A program made the position numbers and the translations under genes. Under the pieces are notes generated by a model. The model saw only the letters and a program-made list of their open reading frames with translations. It was not told the origin of the DNA and did no database searches. A stretch of 64,000 nucleotides of DNA, from the NCBI RefSeq assembly GCF_001428435.1, contig NZ_LMSO01000010.1, forward strand, positions 62,529 through 126,528, read 5' to 3'. The first letter of the stretch is position 1; the number at the start of each line of letters is the position of its first letter. Shown here piece after piece: positions 52,184 to 61,257 of this stretch. This DNA is from Arthrobacter sp. Soil782 (GTDB lineage: Bacteria > Actinomycetota > Actinomycetes > Actinomycetales > Micrococcaceae).

Positions 52184-53584
52184 ATGAATATGCCTTCAAG
52201 CGATGTACTGCCGGACACCACCGTTGCTGCCCTGCGTTCCACCGTCGACTCCGCGTTCCCTCAGACAATCGAGGAGCTCAAGTCGCTCGTCGCCATTCCC
52301 GGTGTGGCCTGGGCGGCCTTTGATCCTGCGGAACTCGATCGCAGTGCTGAAGCAGTTGCTTCGCTGGTCCGATCCACGGGAATGGAGGATGTGCGTATCC
52401 TCCGAATGGATAACAACGGCACACCCGGTGGACCTGCCGTCGTCGCGCAGCGTCCGGCTGCTGCAGGAAAACCGACCATCCTCCTCTATGCACACCATGA
52501 TGTCCAGCCTCCCGGTGAGCGGGACCTGTGGGAAAGCGATCCGTTCATCGCCGAGGAACGAGAGGGCCGGTTATACGGGAGGGGAGCAGCGGACGACAAG
52601 GCCGGCATTATGGCCCATATCGCGGCGGTCCGTGCTGTCTCCGAGGTCCTGGGGGAGGACCTTGGCCTGGGCATCACCTTATTCATCGAAGGTGAAGAGG
52701 AGGCTGGATCCCCGACCTTCCGCAGCTTCCTCGAAGAACACCGTGAACTCCTGCGCTCCGACGTCATCGTGGTTGCGGACTCGAGTAACTGGAAGGTCGG
52801 CGTCCCTGCCCTCACAACCAGCCTGCGCGGATTGGTTGATGGTGTCATCGAGGTCAGAGTCCTGGAACACGCTGTCCATTCCGGTATGTTCGGCGGCCCT
52901 GTATTGGATGCGCCGACCCTGCTTGCCCGATTAATTGCCACCCTTCACGACGACGATGGCAGCGTCGCCATCCAGGGCCTTGTTTCGAATGACGACGCGG
53001 ATGTGGACTATGCGGAAGCTGACTATCGCGCGGATGCCTCGGTTCTCGACGGCGTACAGCTGGCTGGTACCGGCTCCCTTGCGTCACGGTTGTGGACGAA
53101 GCCCGCACTGTCCATCATCGGCATCGATGCGCCAGGAGTAGCTGTCTCATCGAACACGCTCCTGCCCACAGCGCGGGCGAAGTTCAGCCTTCGGCTAGCG
53201 CCCGGACAGGAGCCCCAGAAAGCTATGGCCGCCGTCGAGCGCCACGTGCGCTCCCACGCTCCGTTCGGCGCCACGGTGATGTTCACGCCGGGGGAGTCAG
53301 GCAACCCCTTCTCCACCGACACAACGAGGCCGGCAGCCCAGATCGCACTGTGGGCCTTGCAGACCGCCTGGGGAACGCAAGCCGTTGAAGCGGGGATCGG
53401 AGGGTCCATACCCTTCATCGCCGATCTGACTGAAGTCTATCCGGAGGCGCAAATTCTGGTGACCGGCGTCGAGGACCCGGACTCACGGGCGCACAGCGCC
53501 AATGAATCGCTCCACCTGGGTGAGTTCAACCGTGCGGTGCTCGCAGAGGCTCTGATGCTCGCGCGGCTCAACGCAGGCGGCTGA
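52184..53584 (+). CDS. M20-family dipeptidase
   Basis: Binuclear zinc peptidase of about 466 residues. Metal and catalytic motifs: LLYAHHDVQPPGERDLW, YGRGAADDKAGIMAHIAAV and LFIEGEEEAGSPTF. The dimerisation domain precedes VSSNTLLPTARAKFSLRLAP. The frame is open far upstream across the divergent gene, but that part is antisense to DUF3043. ATG 52184 or ATG 52190 is the start; AAGG at 52179-52182 is better spaced for 52190. Confidence 0.93.
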   Translation: MNMPSSDVLPDTTVAALRSTVDSAFPQTIEELKSLVAIPGVAWAAFDPAELDRSAEAVASLVRSTGMEDVRILRMDNNGTPGGPAVVAQRPAAAGKPTILLYAHHDVQPPGERDLWESDPFIAEEREGRLYGRGAADDKAGIMAHIAAVRAVSEVLGEDLGLGITLFIEGEEEAGSPTFRSFLEEHRELLRSDVIVVADSSNWKVGVPALTTSLRGLVDGVIEVRVLEHAVHSGMFGGPVLDAPTLLARLIATLHDDDGSVAIQGLVSNDDADVDYAEADYRADASVLDGVQLAGTGSLASRLWTKPALSIIGIDAPGVAVSSNTLLPTARAKFSLRLAPGQEPQKAMAAVERHVRSHAPFGATVMFTPGESGNPFSTDTTRPAAQIALWALQTAWGTQAVEAGIGGSIPFIADLTEVYPEAQILVTGVEDPDSRAHSANESLHLGEFNRAVLAEALMLARLNAGG

Positions 53585-53788
53585 CACCAGTGCCCCGCCG
53601 CGCACTGCCCGGCCGGCCCGGAATGTTTGACCAGCATGGATCGTTACACAGCTGGGCAGGCTGTGCTCACCGGACGTACCATGGGACGGACAGCGCTGCG
53701 AGGCGCTGAAAGCCACACGCCGCCCGGCGTTATGATCGCAGGCGGGGGAACCGGCGCGGCGGGCACATAGTAAAGGAGAACGCACACC

Positions 53789-54172
53789 ATGAGCACATCA
53801 ACAAGCGAACCAACCACTGAGACGGCCGCAGATACCGAACTGCCGGTACATGAGGTTAACCTGTCAGATGTTGCTGCCGGCAAGGTACGCAGCCTCCTTG
53901 AACAGGAGGGCCGGACTGATCTGCGTTTGCGCGTGGCGGTCCAGCCCGGCGGGTGTTCGGGGCTGATCTACCAGCTTTACTTCGATGAACGCGTCCTCGA
54001 TGGCGATGCGGTTCGTGACTTCGACGGCGTGGAGGTCATCGTTGACCGCATGAGCGTTCCCTACCTCGCCGGGGCCTCCATTGACTTTGAGGACACCATC
54101 TCCAAGCAAGGCTTCACCATCGACAACCCGAACGCCGGCGGGTCCTGCGCCTGCGGTGACTCCTTTCACTAG
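53789..54172 (+). CDS. erpA: Iron-sulfur cluster insertion protein, HesB/IscA/ErpA family
   Basis: A-type Fe-S carrier of 127 residues. The three ligand cysteines are one in QPGGCSGLIYQL and two in the C-terminal GGSCACGDSFH. The start ATG follows AAAGGAG. A likely client set is near: the Rieske protein QcrA is encoded about 7 kb away, though the pairing is only positional. Next comes a terminator, then the cytochrome oxidase genes. Confidence 0.95.
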   Translation: MSTSTSEPTTETAADTELPVHEVNLSDVAAGKVRSLLEQEGRTDLRLRVAVQPGGCSGLIYQLYFDERVLDGDAVRDFDGVEVIVDRMSVPYLAGASIDFEDTISKQGFTIDNPNAGGSCACGDSFH

Positions 54173-54197
54173 AGGTCCATCCCGAAAGTGGGGTACC

Positions 54198-54241
54198 AAA
54201 GCCCCCGTCACGTATCCGAAAACGGTGCGGACGGGGGCTTT
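54198..54241 (+). terminator. Rho-independent terminator after erpA
   Basis: AAAGCCCCCGTC (54198-54209) and GACGGGGGCTTT (54230-54241) make a 12-bp stem with a 20-base loop, followed by TTTGTTGTC. It separates erpA from ctaC. Confidence 0.85.
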
Positions 54242-54393
54242 GTTGTCACACGATGGCTGTCGTTGCGGGTAAGCTCTACAGTGAGTAGTAAAACTGAAAG
54301 TGCATCGCGTTTGAGTAGCAGCTCAGTCAGCACCGTGCACGGAAATGCTGTCACCGTCGGTGGCACCGCACGTGAGAAAAGGAAGGGCCGTCT

Positions 54394-55275
54394 GTGAGTT
54401 CGCAGGACCGAACCGGCAGCCGACGCGCAAAGATTTTCAAGGTCTCAAGCCTCGTGGTCGTGGCTGCGCTGTTCTTGTCTGGTTGTTCATCAGAAGTCCA
54501 AAAGGGTTGGTTACCCACCGAGCGTGATACCACCAACCACACCGGCCGGATCATTGACCTGTGGGTCAACTCCTGGATCGCTGCCCTGATAGTAGGCGTC
54601 ATCACCTGGGGCCTGATCATCTGGTGCATCGTCGCGTACCGTCGTCGTCGCAACGAGACCGGGTACCCGCGCCAGATCAGCTACAACCTTCCGCTGGAAG
54701 TGTTCTACCTGACAATTCCGATCTTCATGGTGCTGGTGCTCTTCTACTTCACCGACCGTGATCAACAAATCATCGACGCCCGTGTCGAGGACCCCGATGT
54801 CATCATCGATGTGCGCGGCAAGCAGTGGTCGTGGGACTTCAACTACGTGCTCGAGGACAAGTATTCCTCAGGTGTCCAGGCTCAACTCGATGGTGAGCCG
54901 GGCGTCCCGGAAACTCTTCCGACGCTTTATCTGCCGGTCAACCAAACGGTGGAATTCCGACTCAACTCCCGCGACGTAATCCATTCGTTTTGGGTTCCGG
55001 CCTTCCTTCAAAAGCGGGACATGATTCCCGAACGGGAAAACTACATCACCCTGACTCCCACGCGTGAGGGCGTCTTCGAAGGGAAGTGCGCCGAGCTGTG
55101 CGGCGAGTACCATTCGGAGATGTTGTTCAACGTAGCGGTTGTCTCCGAGGAGGAGTACCAGGCCTATCTGGAAACCCTTGAGGACGGCCAGCTGGGCGAA
55201 GAGTATGACCGCAATCCGCAGACTGTGACCGGCGACAGCCCCAGCGGAGCTGACGAGCAAATTGGGCAGGATTAA
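54394..55275 (+). CDS. ctaC: Cytochrome c oxidase subunit II
   Basis: CuA-bearing subunit of the aa3 oxidase, 293 residues from GTG 54394. The N-terminus is a lipoprotein signal with FLSGCSS as lipobox. Two transmembrane helices follow (IAALIVGVITWGLIIWCIVA; FYLTIPIFMVLVLFYF). The CuA site is CAELCGEYHSEM, Cys near residues 232 and 236. It is the first gene of ctaC-ctaD-ctaF; ctaD starts four bases later. Confidence 0.96.
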   Translation: MSSQDRTGSRRAKIFKVSSLVVVAALFLSGCSSEVQKGWLPTERDTTNHTGRIIDLWVNSWIAALIVGVITWGLIIWCIVAYRRRRNETGYPRQISYNLPLEVFYLTIPIFMVLVLFYFTDRDQQIIDARVEDPDVIIDVRGKQWSWDFNYVLEDKYSSGVQAQLDGEPGVPETLPTLYLPVNQTVEFRLNSRDVIHSFWVPAFLQKRDMIPERENYITLTPTREGVFEGKCAELCGEYHSEMLFNVAVVSEEEYQAYLETLEDGQLGEEYDRNPQTVTGDSPSGADEQIGQD

Positions 55276-55279
55276 TTAG

Positions 55280-57001
55280 ATGTCTACTTACGAATACACT
55301 GCCGAGGACGCCGGCACCACGGTTGCTCCACGGGTTGTACCGCGGTCCAAGGGACGCATAGTCGTCAACTGGATCACCTCCACTGATCACAAGACCATCG
55401 GGTATATGTACCTGATCGCATCATTCGTGTTCTTCTGCCTGGGTGGGGTAATGGCGCTTGTCATCCGCGCCGAGCTGTTCGAACCGGGAATGCAGATTCT
55501 GCAGACCAAAGAGCAGTACAACCAGCTCTTCACCATGCACGGCACGGTTATGCTGCTCATGTTCGCAACCCCGCTGTTTGCCGGGTTCACAAACGTCATC
55601 ATGCCGTTGCAGATCGGTGCACCCGACGTCGCCTTCCCACGGCTGAATGCCCTTGCTTTCTGGTTCTTCCTTTTCGGCAGCACCATCGCAGTGTCCGGAT
55701 TCATCACCCCGCAGGGCGCTGCCTCGTTCGGCTGGTTCGCGTACGCCCCGTTGTCCAATACAACGTTCTCGCCTGGTGTTGGTGGTGACTTATGGGTGTT
55801 CGGGCTTGCTCTTTCCGGATTCGGCACCATCCTTGGCGCCGTCAACTTCATCACCACAATCATCTGCATGCGTGCTCCCGGCATGACCATGTGGCGCATG
55901 CCGATTTTCACCTGGAATGCACTCGTCACGTCGATCCTCGTGTTGATGGCGTTCCCGCCGCTCGCTGCCGCTCTGTTTGCGCTCGGTGCCGACCGGCGGT
56001 TCGGAGCACACATTTTCGATCCGGACAACGGAGGAGCGATCCTATGGCAACACCTCTTCTGGTTCTTCGGACATCCAGAGGTGTACATCATCGCGCTGCC
56101 GTTCTTTGGTATTGTCTCGGAGATCTTCCCGGTCTTCAGCCGTAAGCCGATATTCGGCTACAAGGGCATCGTTTTCGCAACGATCGCCATTGCAGCACTT
56201 TCCGTGACGGTGTGGGCGCACCATATGTACGTGACCGGCGCCGTTCTGCTGCCGTTCTTCGCCTTCATGACGATGCTGATCGCGGTGCCCACGGGAGTGA
56301 AGTTCTTCAACTGGATCGGCACTATGTGGCGGGGATCGATAACATTCGAGACCCCGATGCTCTGGAGCCTCGGTTTCCTCGTCACCTTCCTGTTCGGTGG
56401 TCTGACCGGAATCATCCTTGCATCCCCGCCGTTGGACTTCCACGTGTCCGACACCTACTTCGTAGTGGCTCACTTCCACTACGTGGTCTTCGGTACCGTA
56501 GTCTTCGCGATGTTCGCCGGCTTCTACTTCTGGTGGCCTAAGTGGACGGGAAAGATGCTGAACGAGCGGCTGGGCAAGATCCACTTCTGGCTCCTGTTCC
56601 TTGGCTTCCATGGAACGTTCCTGATCCAGCACTGGTTGGGGGTCATCGGTATGCCACGGCGCTACGCTGACTATCTCCCAGAAGACATGTTCACTGCAAT
56701 GAACCAGTTCTCCACCATTGCTTCCTTCGTTCTGGGCGCGTCGTTGATTCCGTTCTTCTGGAACGTTTACATCACCTGGCGGATCGGTACAAAGGTCGAG
56801 GTCGACGATCCGTGGGGCTTTGGAGCATCCCTGGAGTGGGCTACCTCCTGCCCGCCACCACGGCACAACTTCACCTCCCTGCCACGTATCCGCTCGGAAC
56901 GCCCTGCGTTGGATCTACACCACCCGGAGCTTGCGCAGTGGCACACACCAGGTTCACCGGCAGGCCAGCTGCTCGGATCCGCTGATCGGAAGGACGCTTA
57001 A
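55280..57001 (+). CDS. ctaD: Cytochrome c oxidase subunit I
   Basis: Catalytic heme-copper subunit of 573 residues with about 12 hydrophobic helices. The heme a ligand region is [34 protein letters not shown] carries the CuB His and the cross-linked Tyr, HHMYVTGA supplies further CuB ligands and [12 protein letters not shown] the heme ligands. It transfers electrons to oxygen and pumps protons. Stop codon TAA is immediately followed by the GTG of ctaF. Confidence 0.98.
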   Translation: MSTYEYTAEDAGTTVAPRVVPRSKGRIVVNWITSTDHKTIGYMYLIASFVFFCLGGVMALVIRAELFEPGMQILQTKEQYNQLFTMHGTVMLLMFATPLFAGFTNVIMPLQIGAPDVAFPRLNALAFWFFLFGSTIAVSGFITPQGAASFGWFAYAPLSNTTFSPGVGGDLWVFGLALSGFGTILGAVNFITTIICMRAPGMTMWRMPIFTWNALVTSILVLMAFPPLAAALFALGADRRFGAHIFDPDNGGAILWQHLFWFFGHPEVYIIALPFFGIVSEIFPVFSRKPIFGYKGIVFATIAIAALSVTVWAHHMYVTGAVLLPFFAFMTMLIAVPTGVKFFNWIGTMWRGSITFETPMLWSLGFLVTFLFGGLTGIILASPPLDFHVSDTYFVVAHFHYVVFGTVVFAMFAGFYFWWPKWTGKMLNERLGKIHFWLLFLGFHGTFLIQHWLGVIGMPRRYADYLPEDMFTAMNQFSTIASFVLGASLIPFFWNVYITWRIGTKVEVDDPWGFGASLEWATSCPPPRHNFTSLPRIRSERPALDLHHPELAQWHTPGSPAGQLLGSADRKDA

Positions 57002-57403
57002 GTGAAGGTAGAAACACGACTGTTCCTTCTACTGGTTCCCTTCTTTGTACCTGTAGCAGTGGTCTACGGTTTCCTGACCAATTGGTCTGAGTGGGTTGGC
57101 ATTCTAGGCATCCTGCTTGTGGGCGGTGTCGCCGCCATGATCGGCTTCTACCTCGGGTTCACGGGGCGCCGCGTGGGAATGCGCCCGGAGGATCGCCGCG
57201 ACGCGGAGATTCATGAAGGCTCGGGCGAGCAGGGGCATTTCAGCCCTTGGAGCTGGTGGCCGCTTGTCCTCGGCCTTGCTGCAGCCGGCGGTTTCTTAGG
57301 CCTCGCTGCTGGATGGTGGATTCTCTACGTGTCGGCGGGCCTGGCCGTTATCGCACTGGTTGGATGGGTCTTTGAGTACAGCAGGGGAGACCACGCGCAC
57401 TAG
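57002..57403 (+). CDS. ctaF: Cytochrome c oxidase subunit IV (actinobacterial CtaF)
   Basis: Small accessory subunit of 133 residues found in actinobacterial aa3 oxidases. Hydrophobic segments: LFLLLVPFFVPVAVVYGFL, WVGILGILLVGGVAAMIGFY and two closing helices around GLAAAGGFLGLAAGWWILYV. It ends EYSRGDHAH. GTG 57002 directly follows the ctaD stop. A terminator follows the gene. Confidence 0.93.
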   Translation: MKVETRLFLLLVPFFVPVAVVYGFLTNWSEWVGILGILLVGGVAAMIGFYLGFTGRRVGMRPEDRRDAEIHEGSGEQGHFSPWSWWPLVLGLAAAGGFLGLAAGWWILYVSAGLAVIALVGWVFEYSRGDHAH

Positions 57404-57427
57404 TCGTCCAAAGCGTGTTCGAAATGG

Positions 57428-57458
57428 AGGGTCCCGTACATATTTTGTGCGGGACCCT
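57428..57458 (+). terminator. Terminator after ctaF
   Basis: AGGGTCCCG (57428-57436) pairs with CGGGACCCT (57450-57458), and the stem extends inward through TACA/TGTG with one wobble pair. TTGTGT follows. It closes the ctaC-ctaD-ctaF unit. Confidence 0.8.
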
Positions 57459-57528
57459 TTGTGTACTTCCTCTTGAGAGTAGTTGCTCTGGATTACTCCG
57501 TCGCCGCTCCTGCTACCAAGCTATAGAA

Positions 57529-57541
57529 TATGGTGACCATA
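57529..57541. promoter_or_regulatory. Operator candidate upstream of the gntR gene
   Basis: TATGGTGACCATA is a 13-base odd-centred palindrome lying 46 bases before the regulator start. It overlaps or abuts a TAGAAT hexamer (57524-57529) that could be its -10. Symmetry and place suit an autoregulatory site of the GntR protein. Confidence 0.45.
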
Positions 57542-57587
57542 CCGGTCTATCTAGCTGGGTTCGCACCCGTGCATAACAGGAGCCGTC

Positions 57588-58370
57588 ATGCCGGATCAAC
57601 TCGACGCACTGCGTACTACTCTCGACGGCAAGGCGGCCAAGCATGTTCAGCTTCGCGAACTGCTCCGCGAGTACATCCTGTGTCACGCCGAGCCTGGTAC
57701 AGCCATTCCGTCTGAGCGGAAGCTGACCGAACACTTCGGTGTTGCGCGGATGACTGTACGGCACGCCATCGACGCACTGGTTGCCGAGGAGGTTCTGGAA
57801 CGAATCGTAGGCCTTGGAACCTTCGTAGCCCACACAAAGCTCGATCTGCAGATGAAGCTCACCTCCTACAGCGAAGAGATGCACCGGAGGGGCATGGTCC
57901 CGGATGCTCGGGTACTCAGCTTCGAGCAGATGGCAGCCACGCCGCTCATTGCCCGCGAACTGCAGATTGAGCAGGGCGTCCCGGTTGTCAGGTTCCGGCG
58001 TCAGTTGTTGGCAGACCGCGAACCAATGAGTGTGGACGAAAACTTCATCCCGGCACACCGCGTACCGGGAATACTTGATGATGCTCCGCCGACGTCGCTG
58101 TATAACGTTCTCAGCGAGAGATACGGGCTCGTGATGGAATGGGGGGAAGACACAGTTGAGGCGACTGCGGCCTCGCCCTCTATTGCCCGTCTTCTGAACG
58201 TCGAGATGGGCGCCCCTCTCCTGAAGATTCAACGCCATGCGTACGTGGCCCGGGCCATGGTGGACTATTCGGTCTCGTACTACCGGGCTGACAGGTACAA
58301 GCTGTGGGTTCCACTTCAGCGCCCCGGTGTCCGCACACCTCGCACCTACACTGCCAAGCGCTTTAGCTGA
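57588..58370 (+). CDS. GntR/HutC-family transcriptional regulator (UTRA domain)
   Basis: A 260-residue regulator. The winged helix is at about residues 20-85 (PSERKLTEHFGVARMTVRHA; ERIVGLGTFVAH) and an UTRA effector domain at about 105-245 (LTSYSEEMHRRGMVPDARVL; VSYYRADRYKLWVPL). The architecture matches HutC/DasR-type regulators, which sense small metabolites such as amino-sugar phosphates or histidine derivatives; the effector here is unknown. It lies alone between ctaF and the converging qcrB, inside the respiratory locus. Confidence 0.92.
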   Translation: MPDQLDALRTTLDGKAAKHVQLRELLREYILCHAEPGTAIPSERKLTEHFGVARMTVRHAIDALVAEEVLERIVGLGTFVAHTKLDLQMKLTSYSEEMHRRGMVPDARVLSFEQMAATPLIARELQIEQGVPVVRFRRQLLADREPMSVDENFIPAHRVPGILDDAPPTSLYNVLSERYGLVMEWGEDTVEATAASPSIARLLNVEMGAPLLKIQRHAYVARAMVDYSVSYYRADRYKLWVPLQRPGVRTPRTYTAKRFS

Positions 58371-58408
58371 ACGTCATCTGCCAAACGAGCCCAGCCCGAT
58401 CGAGAGAC

Positions 58409-58463
58409 AGCTATAGAAAGAGGAGTGGGGCGCACTGGGCGCCCCACTCCTCTTTCTATAGCT
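58409..58463. terminator. Perfect 25-bp hairpin between gntR and qcrB
   Basis: Bases 58409-58433 and 58439-58463 are exact reverse complements, leaving only the loop ACTGG. The stem begins AGCTATAGAAAGAGGAG and is GC-rich near the loop. It lies 38 bases beyond the gntR stop and 11 bases beyond the leftward qcrB stop. A bidirectional terminator is the simplest reading, although the T-rich part is only CTTTCTAT rather than a clean U-tract. Confidence 0.8.
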
Positions 58464-58474
58464 CTCAGCCCGGA

Positions 58475-60160
58475 CTACTTGTTGGAGATGGCAGCCTTGT
58501 CATGCTCGCTTGCAACTTCGCCATGGTGGCCGTGCGAGTGAGCCTCTTCAAGCTCCGCTGGTGTGACTGGTGCGACACGATCCTCGAAGAAGAACTTCGA
58601 AGCCCATGCGCGGCCCTTCTCACCCTTTGACACATGACCGTTGACGTCCGCTTCAGCGGACAGAGTGACGGGCGAATCGAAACTAACCAGCTTGTAACGC
58701 TTGTACTCGTCCACCGGCTCGTGGACCTCGATGAACTCGCCGTGGGGGAGCCTCACGATACGACCCGTCTCTCGTCCGTGGAGCACAATCTCGCGATCCT
58801 TGCGCTGGAGGGCCAGCGCGATACGACGGGCCACGATGAAACCAATCACGGGCCCGATGATCACCAGGACACGGAGCCAGTACGTCACATCATTCAGCGA
58901 AACCATGAAGTGCGTAGCGATGAGGTCGGAACTGGCTGCTGCCCACATGACGCAGTAGAACACCACGCCTGCCACGCCGATGCCGGTGCGTGTAGGAGCA
59001 TTACGCGGCCGATCGAGCAAGTGCTTCTCCCTGCGATCCTTGGTCACCCAGGCTTCAATCCACGGCCAGGCAAACAGCAGTGTAAAGACAATGCCCGCAG
59101 GCACGAGCGCAGGGAACAGCACGTTCAGAGAGAGGGTGTTAGTGCCCCAGGGGAAGGGGATTTCCCACTCGAACGGGAAACCCGCCAGAATTCCGGGCAT
59201 AAGACGCAGGGCGCCGTCCACCCACCCGATGTACCAGTCGGGCTGGGTGCCGGCCGAGACAGGGGAGGGATCATAAGGTCCATAGTTCCAGATGGGGTTG
59301 ATCGTGAATGCCGCTGATATTGCGGCGATGATACCGAAGACGATGAAGAAGAAGCCGCCGGCCTTCGCCGCGTAAACGGGACCGACCGGATAGCCAACTA
59401 CATTGTCATTGGTGCGGCCCGGGCCGGGGAATTGAGTGTGCTTGTGAACGACCACCAGGAAGAGGTGCATCGCGATCAGCAGGAGAATCAGAGCCGGAAT
59501 AAGGAGGATGTGGAGCACATACAATCGCGGGATGATCACGGTGCCGGGGAATTCACCGCCGAACAGGAAGAAACTGATGTAGGTTCCCACCACGGGAATT
59601 GACTTGATCACGCCGTCGATGATTCGAAGACCGTTACCGGAGAGGAGGTCGTCCGGCAGTGAATACCCTGTGAACCCTGCGGCCATCGCAAGAATGAGCA
59701 GAACACCGCCGATAACCCAGTTCAGCTCACGCGGCCGCCGAAATGCACCGGTGAAGAAAACCCGCAGCATATGCACTGACACGGCAGCAACGAAGAGCAG
59801 TGCAGACCAGTGGTGTACCTGCCGCATGAACAGCCCGCCACGGATATCAAAGGAGATATCGAGCGAGGAAGCGTAGGCCACCGACATTTCGATACCGCGC
59901 AGCGGTACGTAGCTTCCTTCGTAATGTGTTTCGGCCATCGAAGGGTCGAAGAAAAAGGTCAGGAACGTACCCGACAGAAGAAGGATGACGAAGGAGTAAA
60001 GCGCTACTTCGCCAAACATGAACGTCCAGTGGTCTGGGAAAATTTTCCGCCCAAACTCTTTGACTATCGCGGATCCACCGACGCGGGTGTCGACGAAGTT
60101 GGCAATCTTGCCGACGTTTGTCTTTGGCTGGTACTGGTGTCCAGCTGCTGAGCTGCTCAC
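58475..60160 (-). CDS. qcrB: Cytochrome bc1 complex, cytochrome b subunit
   Basis: Quinol-oxidising membrane subunit of 561 residues, long for cytochrome b because of the actinobacterial C-terminal extension. Heme b ligands are in MRQVHHWSALLFVAAVSVHM and ALILLLIAMHLFLVVVHKH. The Qo-site PEWY-type motif appears as QPDWYIGWVDGAL. Its start overlaps the qcrA stop by four bases. It forms the bc1-aa3 supercomplex with CtaC-F in related actinobacteria. Confidence 0.96.
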   Translation of the reverse strand: MSSSAAGHQYQPKTNVGKIANFVDTRVGGSAIVKEFGRKIFPDHWTFMFGEVALYSFVILLLSGTFLTFFFDPSMAETHYEGSYVPLRGIEMSVAYASSLDISFDIRGGLFMRQVHHWSALLFVAAVSVHMLRVFFTGAFRRPRELNWVIGGVLLILAMAAGFTGYSLPDDLLSGNGLRIIDGVIKSIPVVGTYISFFLFGGEFPGTVIIPRLYVLHILLIPALILLLIAMHLFLVVVHKHTQFPGPGRTNDNVVGYPVGPVYAAKAGGFFFIVFGIIAAISAAFTINPIWNYGPYDPSPVSAGTQPDWYIGWVDGALRLMPGILAGFPFEWEIPFPWGTNTLSLNVLFPALVPAGIVFTLLFAWPWIEAWVTKDRREKHLLDRPRNAPTRTGIGVAGVVFYCVMWAAASSDLIATHFMVSLNDVTYWLRVLVIIGPVIGFIVARRIALALQRKDREIVLHGRETGRIVRLPHGEFIEVHEPVDEYKRYKLVSFDSPVTLSAEADVNGHVSKGEKGRAWASKFFFEDRVAPVTPAELEEAHSHGHHGEVASEHDKAAISNK

Positions 60161-61185
60161 ACTCCACGCTCCCAGTAACTTGGTCCTACGGGTTCTTGGA
60201 AGTCGCTCGTCGCCACCAGGTAACCTTCATCATCCACGGAGATGGGAAGTTGGGGGAGCGGCCGGGCGGCCGGGCCGAAAATAACCTTCGCTTCTTGGGT
60301 GACGTCAAAGGTTGACTGATGGCACGGACAAAGCAGGTGATGGGTCTGCTGTTCGTAAAGGGCTACAGGGCAGCCCACATGGGTGCAAATCTTGGAATAG
60401 GCAACAATGCCTTCATAGCCCCAATCCTCGCGCCCCGGAGACGGGTTCAGCGATTCAGGACTCAGGCGCATGAGTAGAACAACAGCCTTAGCCTTTTCCT
60501 CGAGTTTGTGTTCCGCCTCATTGAGGCCCTCGGGAATGACGTGGAACGCTGAGCCGATAGTGACGTCCGAAGCCCTGATCGGGGTGCCGCTCGGATCACG
60601 GGTCAGCCGTACGCCTTCATCCCACATGGTCTGGCGAAGCACGTCACCGGGTAGCGGACCGAGGTCCCGGAAGATTGCGATGGCCGGGAAGATTGCGAGG
60701 ATCCCCGCGCCGAGGAGCGTATTGCGGATCAGCGGCCTGCGCTTGATTCCGGATTCTTCCAGGATGTCACCAACGATTTTCTCAGCGTCAGCGCGGTCTG
60801 CTTCGGGGCGAATCTCGTGCCGGTCCTCAGCGATCTCATGATCCGGCATCAGCGTCTTGGCCCAGTGCACGATTCCGACACCAATGCCAAGCATGGCGAA
60901 CGCCGTTCCCAATCCGAGGAGCAGGTTCTGTAGGCGGAGGTTCGCGATTGTCTGGTCGAGGGGGATAAAGAAATATCCGAAGAAGAAAAGCAATGTTCCA
61001 AAGATGGAGACGAGGAACAGCACTCCGACCTGACGCTCTGCGCGTTTCTCAGCCCGGGGGTCTACGTCAGCCAAACGCGGCCGGTGCGGTGGGAGTCCAG
61101 GATCCTGGAACTTCTGCACGCCGCCCTGACCCGGCTTAGCTACGGTAACCGCGTTCTCCGGGCTGCCGTCACTATGGTCGGCCAT
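60157..61185 (-). CDS. qcrA: Cytochrome bc1 complex, Rieske iron-sulfur subunit
   Basis: Transfers electrons from quinol to cytochrome c. It is 342 residues from ATG 61185 (MADHSDGSPENAV); ATG 61197 is a slightly longer alternative. Three hydrophobic segments precede the Rieske fold, as is usual in actinobacteria (VGVLFLVSIFGTLLFFFGYF; LLLGLGTAFAMLGIGVGIV; LLGAGILAIFPAIAIF). The [2Fe-2S] ligands are in CTHVGCPVALYEQ and LLCPCHQSTFD, around residues 266-290. It is placed between qcrC and qcrB. Confidence 0.95.
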   Translation of the reverse strand: MADHSDGSPENAVTVAKPGQGGVQKFQDPGLPPHRPRLADVDPRAEKRAERQVGVLFLVSIFGTLLFFFGYFFIPLDQTIANLRLQNLLLGLGTAFAMLGIGVGIVHWAKTLMPDHEIAEDRHEIRPEADRADAEKIVGDILEESGIKRRPLIRNTLLGAGILAIFPAIAIFRDLGPLPGDVLRQTMWDEGVRLTRDPSGTPIRASDVTIGSAFHVIPEGLNEAEHKLEEKAKAVVLLMRLSPESLNPSPGREDWGYEGIVAYSKICTHVGCPVALYEQQTHHLLCPCHQSTFDVTQEAKVIFGPAARPLPQLPISVDDEGYLVATSDFQEPVGPSYWERGV

Positions 61186-61257
61186 GATCCCTCTCATCCT
61201 TCTTTAGAAACTTCACTCGTCAATCCTGTGTCCTTGGTTTAGTGCTGTGGCCGCCCG

